Shown piece by piece: positions 1-7,746 of a stretch of DNA of 36,531 nucleotides. How positions within the stretch are numbered: position 1 is the first letter of the stretch; each line of letters opens with the position of its first letter. Position numbers and translations under genes: made by a program. This DNA comes from Alphaproteobacteria bacterium (GTDB lineage Bacteria; Pseudomonadota; Alphaproteobacteria; Reyranellales; JAQSWP01). Below the pieces are notes generated by a model. That model saw nothing but the letters and a program-made list of their open reading frames with translations, did no database searches and was not told where the DNA came from. The stretch covers positions 1 to 36,531 of the forward strand of contig JAQSWP010000036.1 in NCBI GenBank assembly GCA_029266575.1, given 5' to 3'.

Positions 1-1
1 C

Positions 2-100
2 GAAGTGCTGCTGCAGACCGCGATCTATTGCGGTGTGCCGGCGGCGCTCGAAAGCACCCGCATCGCCCGCGAGGTGTTTCGCGAGCAGGACGCGAAGTAG
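2..100 (+). CDS. Carboxymuconolactone decarboxylase family protein, C-terminal end (partial)
   Basis: Only the last 32 codons are in the window; the gene begins upstream of base 1 and is too short for the ORF track. The readable tail (EVLLQTAIYCGVPAALEST followed by an IAREVF stretch) matches the C-terminal helix of the PcaC/CMD family, in which conserved Ile-Tyr-Cys-Gly-Val-Pro residues line the active site. PcaC itself decarboxylates 4-carboxymuconolactone in the beta-ketoadipate pathway, but the family also holds related lactone decarboxylases and AhpD-like proteins, so the substrate is not assigned. It converges on the VOC gene, with a GC-rich inverted repeat between the two stop codons. 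Confidence 0.8.
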   Translation, partial: EVLLQTAIYCGVPAALESTRIAREVFREQDAK

Positions 101-141
101 CCGCGCTGTCGCGCCATTCTTTATCTCGAAAGACGATCGAT

Positions 142-212
142 CCCCGCTCAAGGCGGGGATGACGATGTAATAATCGCCGCTAAATAATCCGTCACCTCCG
201 CCTTGAGCGGGG
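142..212. repeat. Inverted pair of a GC-rich repeat, possible bidirectional terminator
   Basis: The 22-base segment at 142-163 is matched as reverse complement by 191-212 with 20 of 22 bases identical, leaving a 27-base loop. Each arm also folds by itself: the left arm is CCCCGC-tcaag-GCGGGG. It sits between the convergent ends of the carboxymuconolactone decarboxylase and VOC genes, where a two-way transcription stop would be expected. Similar CCGCCTTGAGCGGGG words occur as dispersed repeats in alphaproteobacterial genomes; that comparison is from memory and was not searched. Confidence 0.6.
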
Positions 213-238
213 GTCCATCGGAAATCCGCTCGCCGCCC

Positions 239-1201
239 CTAAAGCGGCGTGCGCTCGCAGAAATGCATCAGCACGCCCTCGGTGTCGCGCCGGTCCATGA
301 AGGCGATCAGGCCGCCGCGGCCGCCGGGTCGGGCGATGGGGTCGATCATCTTGATGCCGGCCGACGAGACCTGCGCGATGGCGTTGTCGATGTCGAGCGT
401 CTTGAAGCAGATATGCAGCAGGCCTTCGCCCTTCTTCTCCAGGAAACGCGCGATGGCGCCCTGGTCCTGGCCGACCGTCCCCGGAACGGTGCCCAGCGGC
501 ACGCGGACATTGGCCTGCCCCAGGGGCTGCATGATCTCGAGGTCGAAATCGCCCACGGTGACGAACAGCGCCATCAGGCCGGAGCCAATGGCCGAGATCG
601 CCGGGCGCACATGGGTCTTGGAGCCGTATTTGTCGTTGGACGTGGTCTCGACCGGGATCAGTACCTCGGAATCGATCTGCATGCATTCGACCGGGTAGCC
701 CATCTGGTCGACGTAAAGCTGGCGCGCCTGGGCGTGACTGTGGGCGGCGACGCCCAGATGATCGACGCGCTCGACGAAGGCGTCGGCGGCGCGGGCGGAA
801 AATTTCAGGCCGGACGGCTGCTCGACGAATTGCAGCGGGATGCCGACCGTGGTTTGCGGCTCCGACCATAGCGCCTTGCGCCCGTCGGTGCCCGGCGGCT
901 GATTCGCGGCCAGCTTGACGCCGATCTGCGCCAGGCGCTGGCGCGTGGCGTCGAGCGACTTGACGCGGATCGCCACATGGTTGACGCCGGGACGGCCCAG
1001 CGCGTGCTGCGGCGCGTCCGCCGGCGCCACGCGCAGCATGGTGCCGCCCGCCTGCACGCCGAAGCCCTGGCCGCGCCCGCCCGGCGCATCGGCCACCGGC
1101 AGACGCAGCTTGGCGGCGAAAAGATTATGCGCGCCGTCCATGTCGCGCATGGCGAGCCCGACATGCTCGATCTGGCCGATGGCGTTTTCGATCTCGTGCA
1201 T
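239..1201 (-). CDS. Two-domain VOC superfamily protein (methylmalonyl-CoA epimerase-like)
   Basis: A 320-residue protein of two vicinal-oxygen-chelate units, at about residues 10-130 and 143-318. The C-terminal unit resembles methylmalonyl-CoA epimerase: metal ligands H148 (RVDHLGVA), E222 (FDLEIMQPL) and H263 (GEGLLHICFK), followed by the FLEKKGEG and RPGGRGGLIAF segments. The position of the epimerase catalytic glutamate (GVLIELV in the family) is His313 here (GVLMHFCER). The N-terminal unit keeps two His positions (H13, H75) but has Gln at the corresponding C-terminal site. ATG is supported by a GGGAGG ribosome site 11 bases upstream. It follows the enoyl-CoA hydratase/isomerase gene by 21 bases, so the two are probably co-transcribed. 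Epimerase, glyoxalase or dioxygenase chemistry are all open; a CoA ester substrate is an inference. Confidence 0.82.
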   Translation of the reverse strand: MHEIENAIGQIEHVGLAMRDMDGAHNLFAAKLRLPVADAPGGRGQGFGVQAGGTMLRVAPADAPQHALGRPGVNHVAIRVKSLDATRQRLAQIGVKLAANQPPGTDGRKALWSEPQTTVGIPLQFVEQPSGLKFSARAADAFVERVDHLGVAAHSHAQARQLYVDQMGYPVECMQIDSEVLIPVETTSNDKYGSKTHVRPAISAIGSGLMALFVTVGDFDLEIMQPLGQANVRVPLGTVPGTVGQDQGAIARFLEKKGEGLLHICFKTLDIDNAIAQVSSAGIKMIDPIARPGGRGGLIAFMDRRDTEGVLMHFCERTPL

Positions 1202-1222
1202 TTTTTCAAATTCCTCCCTTAA

Positions 1223-1996
1223 TCAACGAAAAGACGCGGGCCGCTTTTCAAGGAAGGCGCTGGCGCCCTCCTTCAGATCCTCGCCGAGAAGATTGTCCAG
1301 CCGCAGCCGACGCAAGGTCGCGTCCTCCGACTCAAGCGGGCCAAGAGCGGCGGCCACCATGGTCTTGGCGCCGCTTTGCGAGGAGCGCGCGCGCTGGCAC
1401 AGCATGGCGACGTATTGCTCCACCGCCGCGTCGAACGCCTCCGCCACATGCAACTGGTCGAGCAGGCCGATGGCGTAGGCCTCTTCGGCATCGAACTGGC
1501 GGCCGGAAAACAGCAGATCCTTGGCGCGGCCGGGGCCGACCAGATTGACCAGCCGCCGCGTCGAGCTGAAACCATAGAGCGCGCCGAGCCTGGCCGGTGG
1601 AACGGCGAAGCGGCTGGCGCGGCTGGCCAGGCGCACGTCGCAGGCCATCGCCAGCTCGACGCCGCCGCCCATGCAATCGCCGCTGATGGCGGCCACGATG
1701 GGCTTGGGACAACTGGTCATCGCTACAGTGGCAGCCTCGATCGTGTCCATGAAGGCACCGGCCAGTTGCTCGGACGCGGCATGCGCCACCAGCTCGCCGA
1801 TATCGGCGCCGGCGGAGAACGCCTCGACGTTGGCGCCTTGCAGCACGATCACCCGCACCTCTTTCGCCTGGCCGGCTTGCGCGAACAGCGACGGCAATTC
1901 GCGCCACATCGCCAGCGACATGGCGTTGCGCTTGCCCGGCCGGTCGATGACCACGCGGGCCACAGCCCCTTCCAGACGCAAACTCAGATCGGCCAT
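1223..1996 (-). CDS. Enoyl-CoA hydratase/isomerase family protein
   Basis: A 257-residue crotonase-fold protein. Both oxyanion-hole segments are present: AFSAGADIGEL (about 59-69) and DCMGGGVELAMACD (about 107-120). The glutamate corresponding to the first catalytic Glu of crotonase is E114, while the position of the second catalytic Glu, normally in a QPE motif, is Pro134 (VPPARLG). Simple hydration of trans-2-enoyl-CoA is therefore doubtful, and isomerase, decarboxylase or hydrolase-type crotonase chemistry is likelier. The track ORF extends to 2059, but ATG at 1996 has GAGGA 6 bases upstream and begins at the domain edge (MADLSLRLEG), so the longer N terminus is rejected. It is first in an operon with the VOC gene and divergent from the SDR gene. 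Confidence 0.9.
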   Translation of the reverse strand: MADLSLRLEGAVARVVIDRPGKRNAMSLAMWRELPSLFAQAGQAKEVRVIVLQGANVEAFSAGADIGELVAHAASEQLAGAFMDTIEAATVAMTSCPKPIVAAISGDCMGGGVELAMACDVRLASRASRFAVPPARLGALYGFSSTRRLVNLVGPGRAKDLLFSGRQFDAEEAYAIGLLDQLHVAEAFDAAVEQYVAMLCQRARSSQSGAKTMVAAALGPLESEDATLRRLRLDNLLGEDLKEGASAFLEKRPASFR

Positions 1997-2046
1997 GGCA
2001 TTCCTCGCGCGGGCCGCGGGGGCGCCGCAACCTCGTTGTGGAGTTG

Positions 2047-2096
2047 AATATACCAACACGATGATATTGTATGCAATTCGATATTAACCATACTAT
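2047..2096. promoter_or_regulatory. Divergent promoter pair with putative GntR operator
   Basis: An AT-rich stretch in the 128-base gap between divergent genes. On the minus strand TTGCAT (2076-2071) and TATATT (2052-2047) are 18 bases apart and face the enoyl-CoA hydratase gene. On the plus strand TTGTAT (2067-2072) and TACTAT (2091-2096), also 18 apart, face the SDR gene. Both -35 boxes overlap the near-palindrome ATTGTATGCAAT (2066-2077). The same GTATGCAA core recurs over the -35 of the TRAP operon near 7770. FCD-type GntR repressors bind short palindromes of this kind, so the regulator encoded at 2935 is the likely ligand (inference). Confidence 0.6.
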
Positions 2097-2124
2097 TATG
2101 TTGGAAAATCAGGGAGGTAATCTC

Positions 2125-2913
2125 ATGGACATGCGGGGAGCCGTCACCATTGTCACCGGCGCCGCCACCGGTCTGGGCGCGGCCTGCGCCACGCGGCTGG
2201 CGGGCATGGGCTGCAATGTGATCGTTAACTATTCCAGGAGTGCCGCGGAGGCGGCCGAGACGGTGGCGCAATGCAAGGCGCTCGGGGCGCAGGCGGTGGC
2301 GGAGCAAGCCGACGTCGCCGACGATGCCGGCTGCCGGCAGCTTGCACAGGCGGCGCTCGATCGCTGGGGCCGCATCGATGCGCTGATCAACAATGCCGGC
2401 ACCACCAAGTTCGTGCCGGCCACCGATCTCGAAGGGCTGAACGCGGAAGATTTCCAGCGCGTCTTCGCCGTCAACGTCATCGGCGCCTATCAGATGGTGC
2501 GGGCGGTGGCGCCGACCATGCGCAAGCAGGGACAGGGCTCGATCGTCAACGTTTCCTCCATCGCCAGCATGATGGGCGTCGGCTCGTCCTACGCCTACAT
2601 GGCTTCCAAGGGCGCGCTCAACGCCATGACGCTCGGCATGGCGCGCGCGCTGGGGCCCGAGATCAGGGTCAATGCCGTGGTGCCCGGCTTGTTCGAAAGC
2701 CGCTGGCCGCGCCAGGGGCTGGGCGAGGAGCGCTACCAGGCGCAGCTCAAACGCTATCGCGAGACCAATCCGCTCAAGCAGGTGCCGTCGGCCGACGACA
2801 TGGCCGAAGTGGTGCTGTGGTTCATCACCGGCGGTGCACCGGTGACGGGCGAAATTCTGGTGGCGGATTCGGGCTCGCGCTATGGCGCGCCGACGGTGCG
2901 GCACGACCGATGA
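2125..2913 (+). CDS. Short-chain dehydrogenase/reductase (SDR)
   Basis: A 262-residue classical SDR oxidoreductase using NAD(P)H. Visible motifs are the Rossmann glycine motif TGAATGLG (about 10-17), NNAG (about 90), the catalytic Ser in NVSSIAS and the YMASK catalytic Tyr/Lys pair; the C-terminal end is typical of FabG-like enzymes. The start is the ATG preceded by AGGGAGGTAA with 4 bases spacing, rather than the upstream in-frame ATG at 2071, which would fall inside the promoter. It is followed after 21 bases by the GntR regulator gene, forming a two-gene operon divergent from the enoyl-CoA hydratase operon. A 3-hydroxyacyl-type alcohol oxidation would fit the neighbouring crotonase, but substrate and coenzyme preference are not readable. 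Confidence 0.9.
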   Translation: MDMRGAVTIVTGAATGLGAACATRLAGMGCNVIVNYSRSAAEAAETVAQCKALGAQAVAEQADVADDAGCRQLAQAALDRWGRIDALINNAGTTKFVPATDLEGLNAEDFQRVFAVNVIGAYQMVRAVAPTMRKQGQGSIVNVSSIASMMGVGSSYAYMASKGALNAMTLGMARALGPEIRVNAVVPGLFESRWPRQGLGEERYQAQLKRYRETNPLKQVPSADDMAEVVLWFITGGAPVTGEILVADSGSRYGAPTVRHDR

Positions 2914-2934
2914 AGCGGTTGTATTGAGGCGGCT

Positions 2935-3723
2935 TTGCGTATATTGGACGACAACCCTAGCAGCGAGTCGAAACCGGCCGTGGCCAAGAAACCGACCAGA
3001 CTTGCCGCCCGCGGCCGAACCACTGGCAAGCCGGCCGGAAAAGCGGCAGGCAAAGCAGCGCCGAAGCGCACCTCGCAAATCGACATCCTCGCGGCGCTGG
3101 AGCACGACATCGTCTCCGGCTCGATCAAGCCCAATCAGCGGCTGGACGAGCGCGAGCTGGCGCAGCGCTTCAAGGTCTCGCGCACGCCAGTGCGCGAGGC
3201 GCTGAACCGGCTGGTGTCGTCGGGCATCGTCGAGTACCGGCCGCGCCAGGGCATGTTCGCCGCCGCCATGACCATGTCGCAGTTCTTCCACATGTACGAG
3301 GTGATGGCGCATCTGGAAGCCTTGTGCGCCCATCTCTGCGCCCGGCGCATGAGCCGCGCCGACCAGCAGGCGCTGACCGAGCTGCATGCCGGCGTCGGCG
3401 CCATCCTGGAGGCGCAGGACGTTGCGGCCTATAACCGCTACAACCAGAAATTCCACGACCTGCTCTATCGCGGCGCCAAGAACCCGGTGCTGGAGGAGCA
3501 GGTGCGCATTCTGCGCCGCCGCCTGCAGCCCTATCGCAGCTTCAGCTTCGAATTCCCCAACCGGATGCGCGAATCGCATGCCGAACATTCGCAGATCATC
3601 GATCACATCATGCGCGGCGACAGCGATGCGGGCGAGCGCGCCATGCGCGACCACATGGATATCCGGCGCGAGAATTTCTCCGACTTGCTGGTGGTGCTGA
3701 GCGGCACGCTGCTCGACGGCTAG
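2935..3723 (+). CDS. GntR family transcriptional regulator, FCD subfamily
   Basis: A 262-residue regulator read from a TTG start, supported by GAGG five bases upstream. The winged helix-turn-helix occupies about residues 48-112 (LDERELAQRFKVSRTPVREA, then SGIVEYRPRQGMF). The C-terminal FCD ligand domain (about 120-250) carries histidines in KFHDLLYRG, SHAEHSQIIDH and MRDHM, fitting the metal-binding FCD type. Unusually, residues 12-46 form a lysine/alanine/proline-rich tail (PAGKAAGKAAPKR) like a histone-H1 tail. It follows the SDR gene closely and probably controls the divergent promoters at 2047-2096 and the TRAP promoter near 7750, which share a box. The effector is unknown; such regulators usually sense small organic acids. 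Confidence 0.9.
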   Translation: MRILDDNPSSESKPAVAKKPTRLAARGRTTGKPAGKAAGKAAPKRTSQIDILAALEHDIVSGSIKPNQRLDERELAQRFKVSRTPVREALNRLVSSGIVEYRPRQGMFAAAMTMSQFFHMYEVMAHLEALCAHLCARRMSRADQQALTELHAGVGAILEAQDVAAYNRYNQKFHDLLYRGAKNPVLEEQVRILRRRLQPYRSFSFEFPNRMRESHAEHSQIIDHIMRGDSDAGERAMRDHMDIRRENFSDLLVVLSGTLLDG

Positions 3724-3753
3724 GATCATTCCGCCGCGCTCATCGGTACGGCC

Positions 3754-6123
3754 TCATTCGGCCGCGGGCGCCCGCAAGCCATACTGCGCCAGGATCTCCT
3801 GCGAATGCTGGCCCAGCAGCGGCGCGGGCCGGCGGATTTCGTTGGGCGTGTCGCTGAGCTTGTTGACCGTGCCGAGCAACTTCACCATGCCGGCGGTCGG
3901 ATGCTCGATCTCCTGGATCAACTCGCGCGCCTGCACTTGCGGATCGGCATAGGTCTCGTCGTGATGCAGCACGGGCCCGGCGGGAATGCCGGCCTTTTCC
4001 AGCGCCGTGAGCCAGTGCTCGCGACTGTGCTTGATCATGTGGGTCTGGATCAGGCTCGCCAGCACGTGGCTGTTGCGCACACGCACGGGATTGTCGAGGA
4101 AGCGGGGATCGCGCGCCAGCTCGGGCGCACCCAGCACGTCGCAGAATTTCTCCCACAGATTCTGCGGTCCCGCCCCCACCACCAGCCAGCCATCGGAGGC
4201 CTGGAACGCCTGATAAGGCGCGCTGCCGCGATGCTTCTCGCCCAGCGCCTTGGGCCGCTCGCCGGTGGCGAAATACGAAGCCGATTCGTAGACGCCCAGC
4301 GCCACCGCCGTTTCCAGCAGCGACAGATCGACCTGCTGGCCGCGTCCGGTGCGGTGGCGCGCTTGCAGCGCGGTCAGCACGCCGATGGCGCCGAACATGC
4401 CCGAGCAGATGTCGGAGATGGGAATCGGCAGCCGGCGCGGATTGCCGGCGTCGTCGGCATTGACCGCCATCAGTCCTGACATGCTCTGCGCGATCAGGTC
4501 GAAGCCGCCGCGATCGCGATAGGGGCCGGTGGCGCCGAAACCGGAGATCGAGCAATAGACCAGTTTCGGATTGAGCTTCGACAGCGCTTCGTAGCCCAGC
4601 CCCAGCCGGTCGCAAACGCCGGGGCGGAAATTCTCCACCAGCACGTCGGCGCTTTCGACCAGGCGGCGCACGGCGGTAACGCCCTCGGCGGTCTTCAGGT
4701 CGAGGGCGAGGCTGCGCTTGTTGCGGTTGAGCAGCATGAAGGCTGCGCTCTCTTTGCCGGTGAAGGGCGCGATGCGGCGCATCTCGTCGCCGCCATCGGG
4801 CCGCTCGATCTTGATCACGTCGGCGCCGGCATCGGCCAGCAGCATGGTGCAGAACGGGCCGGACAGGAACGTCGTCAGGTCGACCACCCCGATGCCTTGC
4901 AGACCACCACTCACTTCCAATATCTGGCGCAGCGGAATGTCGGGCGCGATGCCCTGGATGACGAAGAGATTGACGCCGACCGGCGGCGTGATCAACCCGA
5001 TCTCCATCAGGATGGTCATGATGACGCCGAACCACACCATGTCGAAATTATAGGCCTCCAGCGCGGGCTGGATCAGCGGCATCACCACCAGGATCAGCGC
5101 CACCGGCGGCAGGAAGCAGCCGCCGACCAGCAGGAACGCCGACACCAGGCTAAAGAACGCCCAGCGATCGAGCCCGGCGGCGTTCATCAGCTCGCCGAAG
5201 GACTGCGTCACGTAGAGCAGCGACAGCATATAGGCGAACAATCCGGAGGCGGCGATGATCAGCAGCAGCATGGCCGAATCGCGCATCACCTCGCGCCCGA
5301 CCTCGCGCCACAGCGCCATGCCCGGCCGGTAGATCGCCAGGACCAGCAGCACCGCCAGCAAGGCGGCGACGGCAGCGCCTTCGGAGGGCGTGGCGATGCC
5401 GCCATAAAGCGCCACCAGCACCATGACGATCAGCATCAAGAACGGCAGCACGCGCAAGGTGGCGGCGGTTCGGCCTGCTTGCGGTGTGGCAGCTGCACGC
5501 TCTGGCGCTGCGGCGGCGAACTGGCCGCGCGAGGCGTAGACGGCATAGGCAGAGAACGCCACCACCAGGACGGCGCCGGGGATGATGCCGGCCACGAACA
5601 GCTTGCCGATCGAGGTGCCGGTGGAAATGCCGTAGATGATCATGGTCACCGAGGGCGGAATGAGGATGCCCAACGTGCCGCCGGCGCAGATCGAGCCCGC
5701 CGCCAGCCAAGCCGGCACGCCGCGGGCGCGCATTTCGGGAATGCCGGAACGGCCGATGGCGGCGGCGGTGGCGGGGCTGGAGCCGCAAATGGCGGAGAAC
5801 AGGCCGCAGGCCACGATGTTGGCCACCACCAGCCCGCCCGGCAGCCAGCCCAGCCAGCGATGCGCGGCATCGTTGAGATCGGCCGAGGCGCGCGAGGCGC
5901 CGACCACGCTGCCCAGCAGCACGAACATGGGCAACGCCAGCAGGGCGAAGCCGTTGACCTCCTCGAACATCACCCGCGGCACGGCGACCAGGCTCGACGG
6001 TCCGGCGAACAGGAAGAGGAAGACGATCGAGATCGCCGCCAGCCCATAGGAGATCGGAACGCCGATCAGCAGCACGATAGTGGTGACGGTCAGGATCAGC
6101 GCGCCCAGCTCCAGCTCGCTCAT
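3754..6123 (-). CDS. TRAP transporter large permease fused in frame to a family III CoA-transferase
   Basis: One uninterrupted 789-residue frame with two dissimilar halves. Residues 1 to about 402 are a DctM large TRAP subunit: many hydrophobic helices, CGSSPATAAAIG, GGTLGILIPPS and LITPPVGVNLFVIQG. Residues from about 404 to 789 are a full-length CaiB/BaiF CoA-transferase (GIGVVDLTTFLSGPFCT near the start; probable catalytic Asp571 in PISDICSGMFG). DctM proteins normally run some 25-40 residues further and end in another membrane helix, as the second DctM in this window does; that helix is missing here. ATG at 6123 overlaps the dctQ stop as ATGA. A GTG at 4914 could start a separate transferase, but no stop codon ends the permease before it and its ribosome site is poor. 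Either a real deletion fusion or an assembly deletion is possible. Confidence 0.85.
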   Translation of the reverse strand: MSELELGALILTVTTIVLLIGVPISYGLAAISIVFLFLFAGPSSLVAVPRVMFEEVNGFALLALPMFVLLGSVVGASRASADLNDAAHRWLGWLPGGLVVANIVACGLFSAICGSSPATAAAIGRSGIPEMRARGVPAWLAAGSICAGGTLGILIPPSVTMIIYGISTGTSIGKLFVAGIIPGAVLVVAFSAYAVYASRGQFAAAAPERAAATPQAGRTAATLRVLPFLMLIVMVLVALYGGIATPSEGAAVAALLAVLLVLAIYRPGMALWREVGREVMRDSAMLLLIIAASGLFAYMLSLLYVTQSFGELMNAAGLDRWAFFSLVSAFLLVGGCFLPPVALILVVMPLIQPALEAYNFDMVWFGVIMTILMEIGLITPPVGVNLFVIQGIAPDIPLRQILEVSGGLQGIGVVDLTTFLSGPFCTMLLADAGADVIKIERPDGGDEMRRIAPFTGKESAAFMLLNRNKRSLALDLKTAEGVTAVRRLVESADVLVENFRPGVCDRLGLGYEALSKLNPKLVYCSISGFGATGPYRDRGGFDLIAQSMSGLMAVNADDAGNPRRLPIPISDICSGMFGAIGVLTALQARHRTGRGQQVDLSLLETAVALGVYESASYFATGERPKALGEKHRGSAPYQAFQASDGWLVVGAGPQNLWEKFCDVLGAPELARDPRFLDNPVRVRNSHVLASLIQTHMIKHSREHWLTALEKAGIPAGPVLHHDETYADPQVQARELIQEIEHPTAGMVKLLGTVNKLSDTPNEIRRPAPLLGQHSQEILAQYGLRAPAAE

Positions 6124-6635
6124 GATTTTTTCCCCGGGCGCAGCCTGGCTATCGAGCTCGACAGTTCCGCCACGATCTGCAGACAGGCCAGCGCCAGGCC
6201 CAGCGGCATGGCAGCATAGACCGGCCACAGCAGCGGCCCCCACAGGCTGGTGCTGCGCAGATTGGAATGCAGGGCTTCCAGCGTGCGGCCCAGCCCGCTC
6301 CATACCAGGTAGGCGGCGGTCAGCAGCATCACGATCAGCACCGCCACGCGCATGATTTCGGCGTAGCGCGACGAGAGCATGGCGCTCAGCAGGTCGATGG
6401 CGACGTCGCCCTTCGACAGCACGGCATAGGGTGTGGCGAGAAAGAAGGCGCCGATGGTCAGGTAGATCGACATTTCCAGGTGCCAGACGATCGCCTCGCC
6501 CAGCAGGCGGATGACGATCATGTGGTTGAGCACCAGGATGACGGCCGCCAGCATGGCGCAGGCGACCCAGAGCGCGGCAAAACTGACGGCGCGAGCGAGG
6601 CCGGCGAGGCCGCCGTTGCCGGGACTGCTGTTCAT
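6120..6635 (-). CDS. dctQ: TRAP transporter small permease (DctQ)
   Basis: A 171-residue integral membrane protein of the DctQ family: four hydrophobic segments and a typical length. It pairs with DctM in the inner membrane to drive ion-coupled uptake of a solute delivered by the periplasmic DctP protein. The ATG at 6635 has GGGAG 11 bases upstream; the track uses GTG at 6653, which lacks a ribosome site. Its TGA overlaps the ATG of the permease-CoA-transferase gene (ATGA), indicating translational coupling. It lies downstream of dctP in the same direction. Confidence 0.85.
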   Translation of the reverse strand: MNSSPGNGGLAGLARAVSFAALWVACAMLAAVILVLNHMIVIRLLGEAIVWHLEMSIYLTIGAFFLATPYAVLSKGDVAIDLLSAMLSSRYAEIMRVAVLIVMLLTAAYLVWSGLGRTLEALHSNLRSTSLWGPLLWPVYAAMPLGLALACLQIVAELSSSIARLRPGKKS

Positions 6636-6701
6636 TGCGGCGAGAACTCCCACCAGGACGCAAACGGGCGGACGGCGGCGCTGACCGCCGCCCGCGTCAG
6701 T

Positions 6702-7691
6702 CTACTTGACCGCCGCCGCCTGGCGCAGCAGGTCGGCGCCCTTGGCCGCATCCTTCTCGAACTTGGCCCAGGCCTGCTTGCGCGCCACGTCCACCCAGGC
6801 ATCGAACTCCGCCTTGGTGAGCTCGTGCACTTCGAGATTGGCCTTCTTGAAGGCTTCGACCGCCTGCGCGATCGCCTTGCTCTGCACCTCGGTGAAATGC
6901 TTCTCGCTGATGCGCGCCGCTTCGTCGAAGATCTTCTTCTGCGCCTCGGTCAGCTCGTCCCAATGCTTCTTCGACATCATCAGAGGCTGCAGCGAGGTGG
7001 CGAAATTGTACTGCCCACCCAGGGTGGCCGATTTGCCGACCTCATAGAAGCGGTTGGTGTACATGCTCTCGGTCGACGTCAGGAAGCCGTCGAGGATGCC
7101 GCTCTGCATGGCGCTGTAGAGCTCGGTGCCGGCCATCGCCACCACCGACGCGCCCTGCTCCTTCAACAGGAGATCGACATAGGCGTCGGCGCCGCGCATC
7201 TTCAGGCCTGCCACCGAGTTGGGTCCGGCGAAGGTCTTCTGCTTCATGACGAAGCCCAAGGGCGTCCACCACCAGGTGACGATGCGCACGCCATTGGCCA
7301 TGGCGACGTCGTTCAGCGTCTTGGCGAAATCGGAGTCGCGCAGCGCCAGCCCATGCTCGAGGCCGCGGATCACGCCCGGCAGGGTGGTGACGGAGAATTC
7401 CGGCACCTGGCCGCCGCCGTAATTGATCGGATAGACCGCCATTTCGACGCTGCCGTCGCGCATCGCTGCCAGTTGCTCGAACGGGGCCGCGATCAGCGAG
7501 CGGTTGGGGAAGATGCGGAATTTCAGGCTGGGATCGCGCTTGACGACTTCGGCCACGAACAGCCTTGTGGCCTCGTCGCGCGCGTCGCCCTGCTTGAACT
7601 GGTGCGAGATCTTGATGTCCTTGGCCGCCACGGCCGTGGAGAACGCCAGGCCGGCGCAAAGTACTGCGGCTAGTGCCCGAATTCGCGACAT
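6702..7691 (-). CDS. dctP: TRAP transporter solute-binding protein (DctP)
   Basis: A 329-residue periplasmic binding protein. Residues 1-23 are a Sec signal peptide with an AVA-A cleavage site. The central segment GLKMRGADAYVDL carries the conserved Arg that in DctP-family proteins forms a salt bridge with the substrate carboxylate. The family delivers organic acids to the DctQM permease, here encoded directly downstream. The ATG has a strong GGAGGA ribosome site 4 bases away. The promoter at 7747-7777 carries the same box as the SDR/GntR divergent region. A carboxylate substrate is expected from the Arg; its identity cannot be read, although co-location with a CoA-transferase suggests an acid that is activated after uptake. 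Confidence 0.9.
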   Translation of the reverse strand: MSRIRALAAVLCAGLAFSTAVAAKDIKISHQFKQGDARDEATRLFVAEVVKRDPSLKFRIFPNRSLIAAPFEQLAAMRDGSVEMAVYPINYGGGQVPEFSVTTLPGVIRGLEHGLALRDSDFAKTLNDVAMANGVRIVTWWWTPLGFVMKQKTFAGPNSVAGLKMRGADAYVDLLLKEQGASVVAMAGTELYSAMQSGILDGFLTSTESMYTNRFYEVGKSATLGGQYNFATSLQPLMMSKKHWDELTEAQKKIFDEAARISEKHFTEVQSKAIAQAVEAFKKANLEVHELTKAEFDAWVDVARKQAWAKFEKDAAKGADLLRQAAAVK

Positions 7692-7746
7692 TGTTTCCTC
7701 CGTTTTCGCGTTTCTTGCCGCCGCTTGTCGCGGCTGGATTTTGTTA

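Noticed and set aside
1997-2059. N-terminal extension of the enoyl-CoA hydratase/isomerase (MLVYSTPQRG)
   Set aside because: It would read through the promoter -10 region, and a better ATG with a ribosome site lies at 1996.
1984-3729. Minus-strand ORF of 581 residues across the SDR and GntR genes
   Set aside because: It runs antisense to two well-supported genes and through the divergent promoter; His/Arg/Ala-rich shadow sequence.
4914-4914. Separate CoA-transferase gene starting at GTG 4914
   Set aside because: Possible, but no stop codon closes the permease frame before it and no properly spaced ribosome site precedes it; kept as one fused CDS with this alternative noted.
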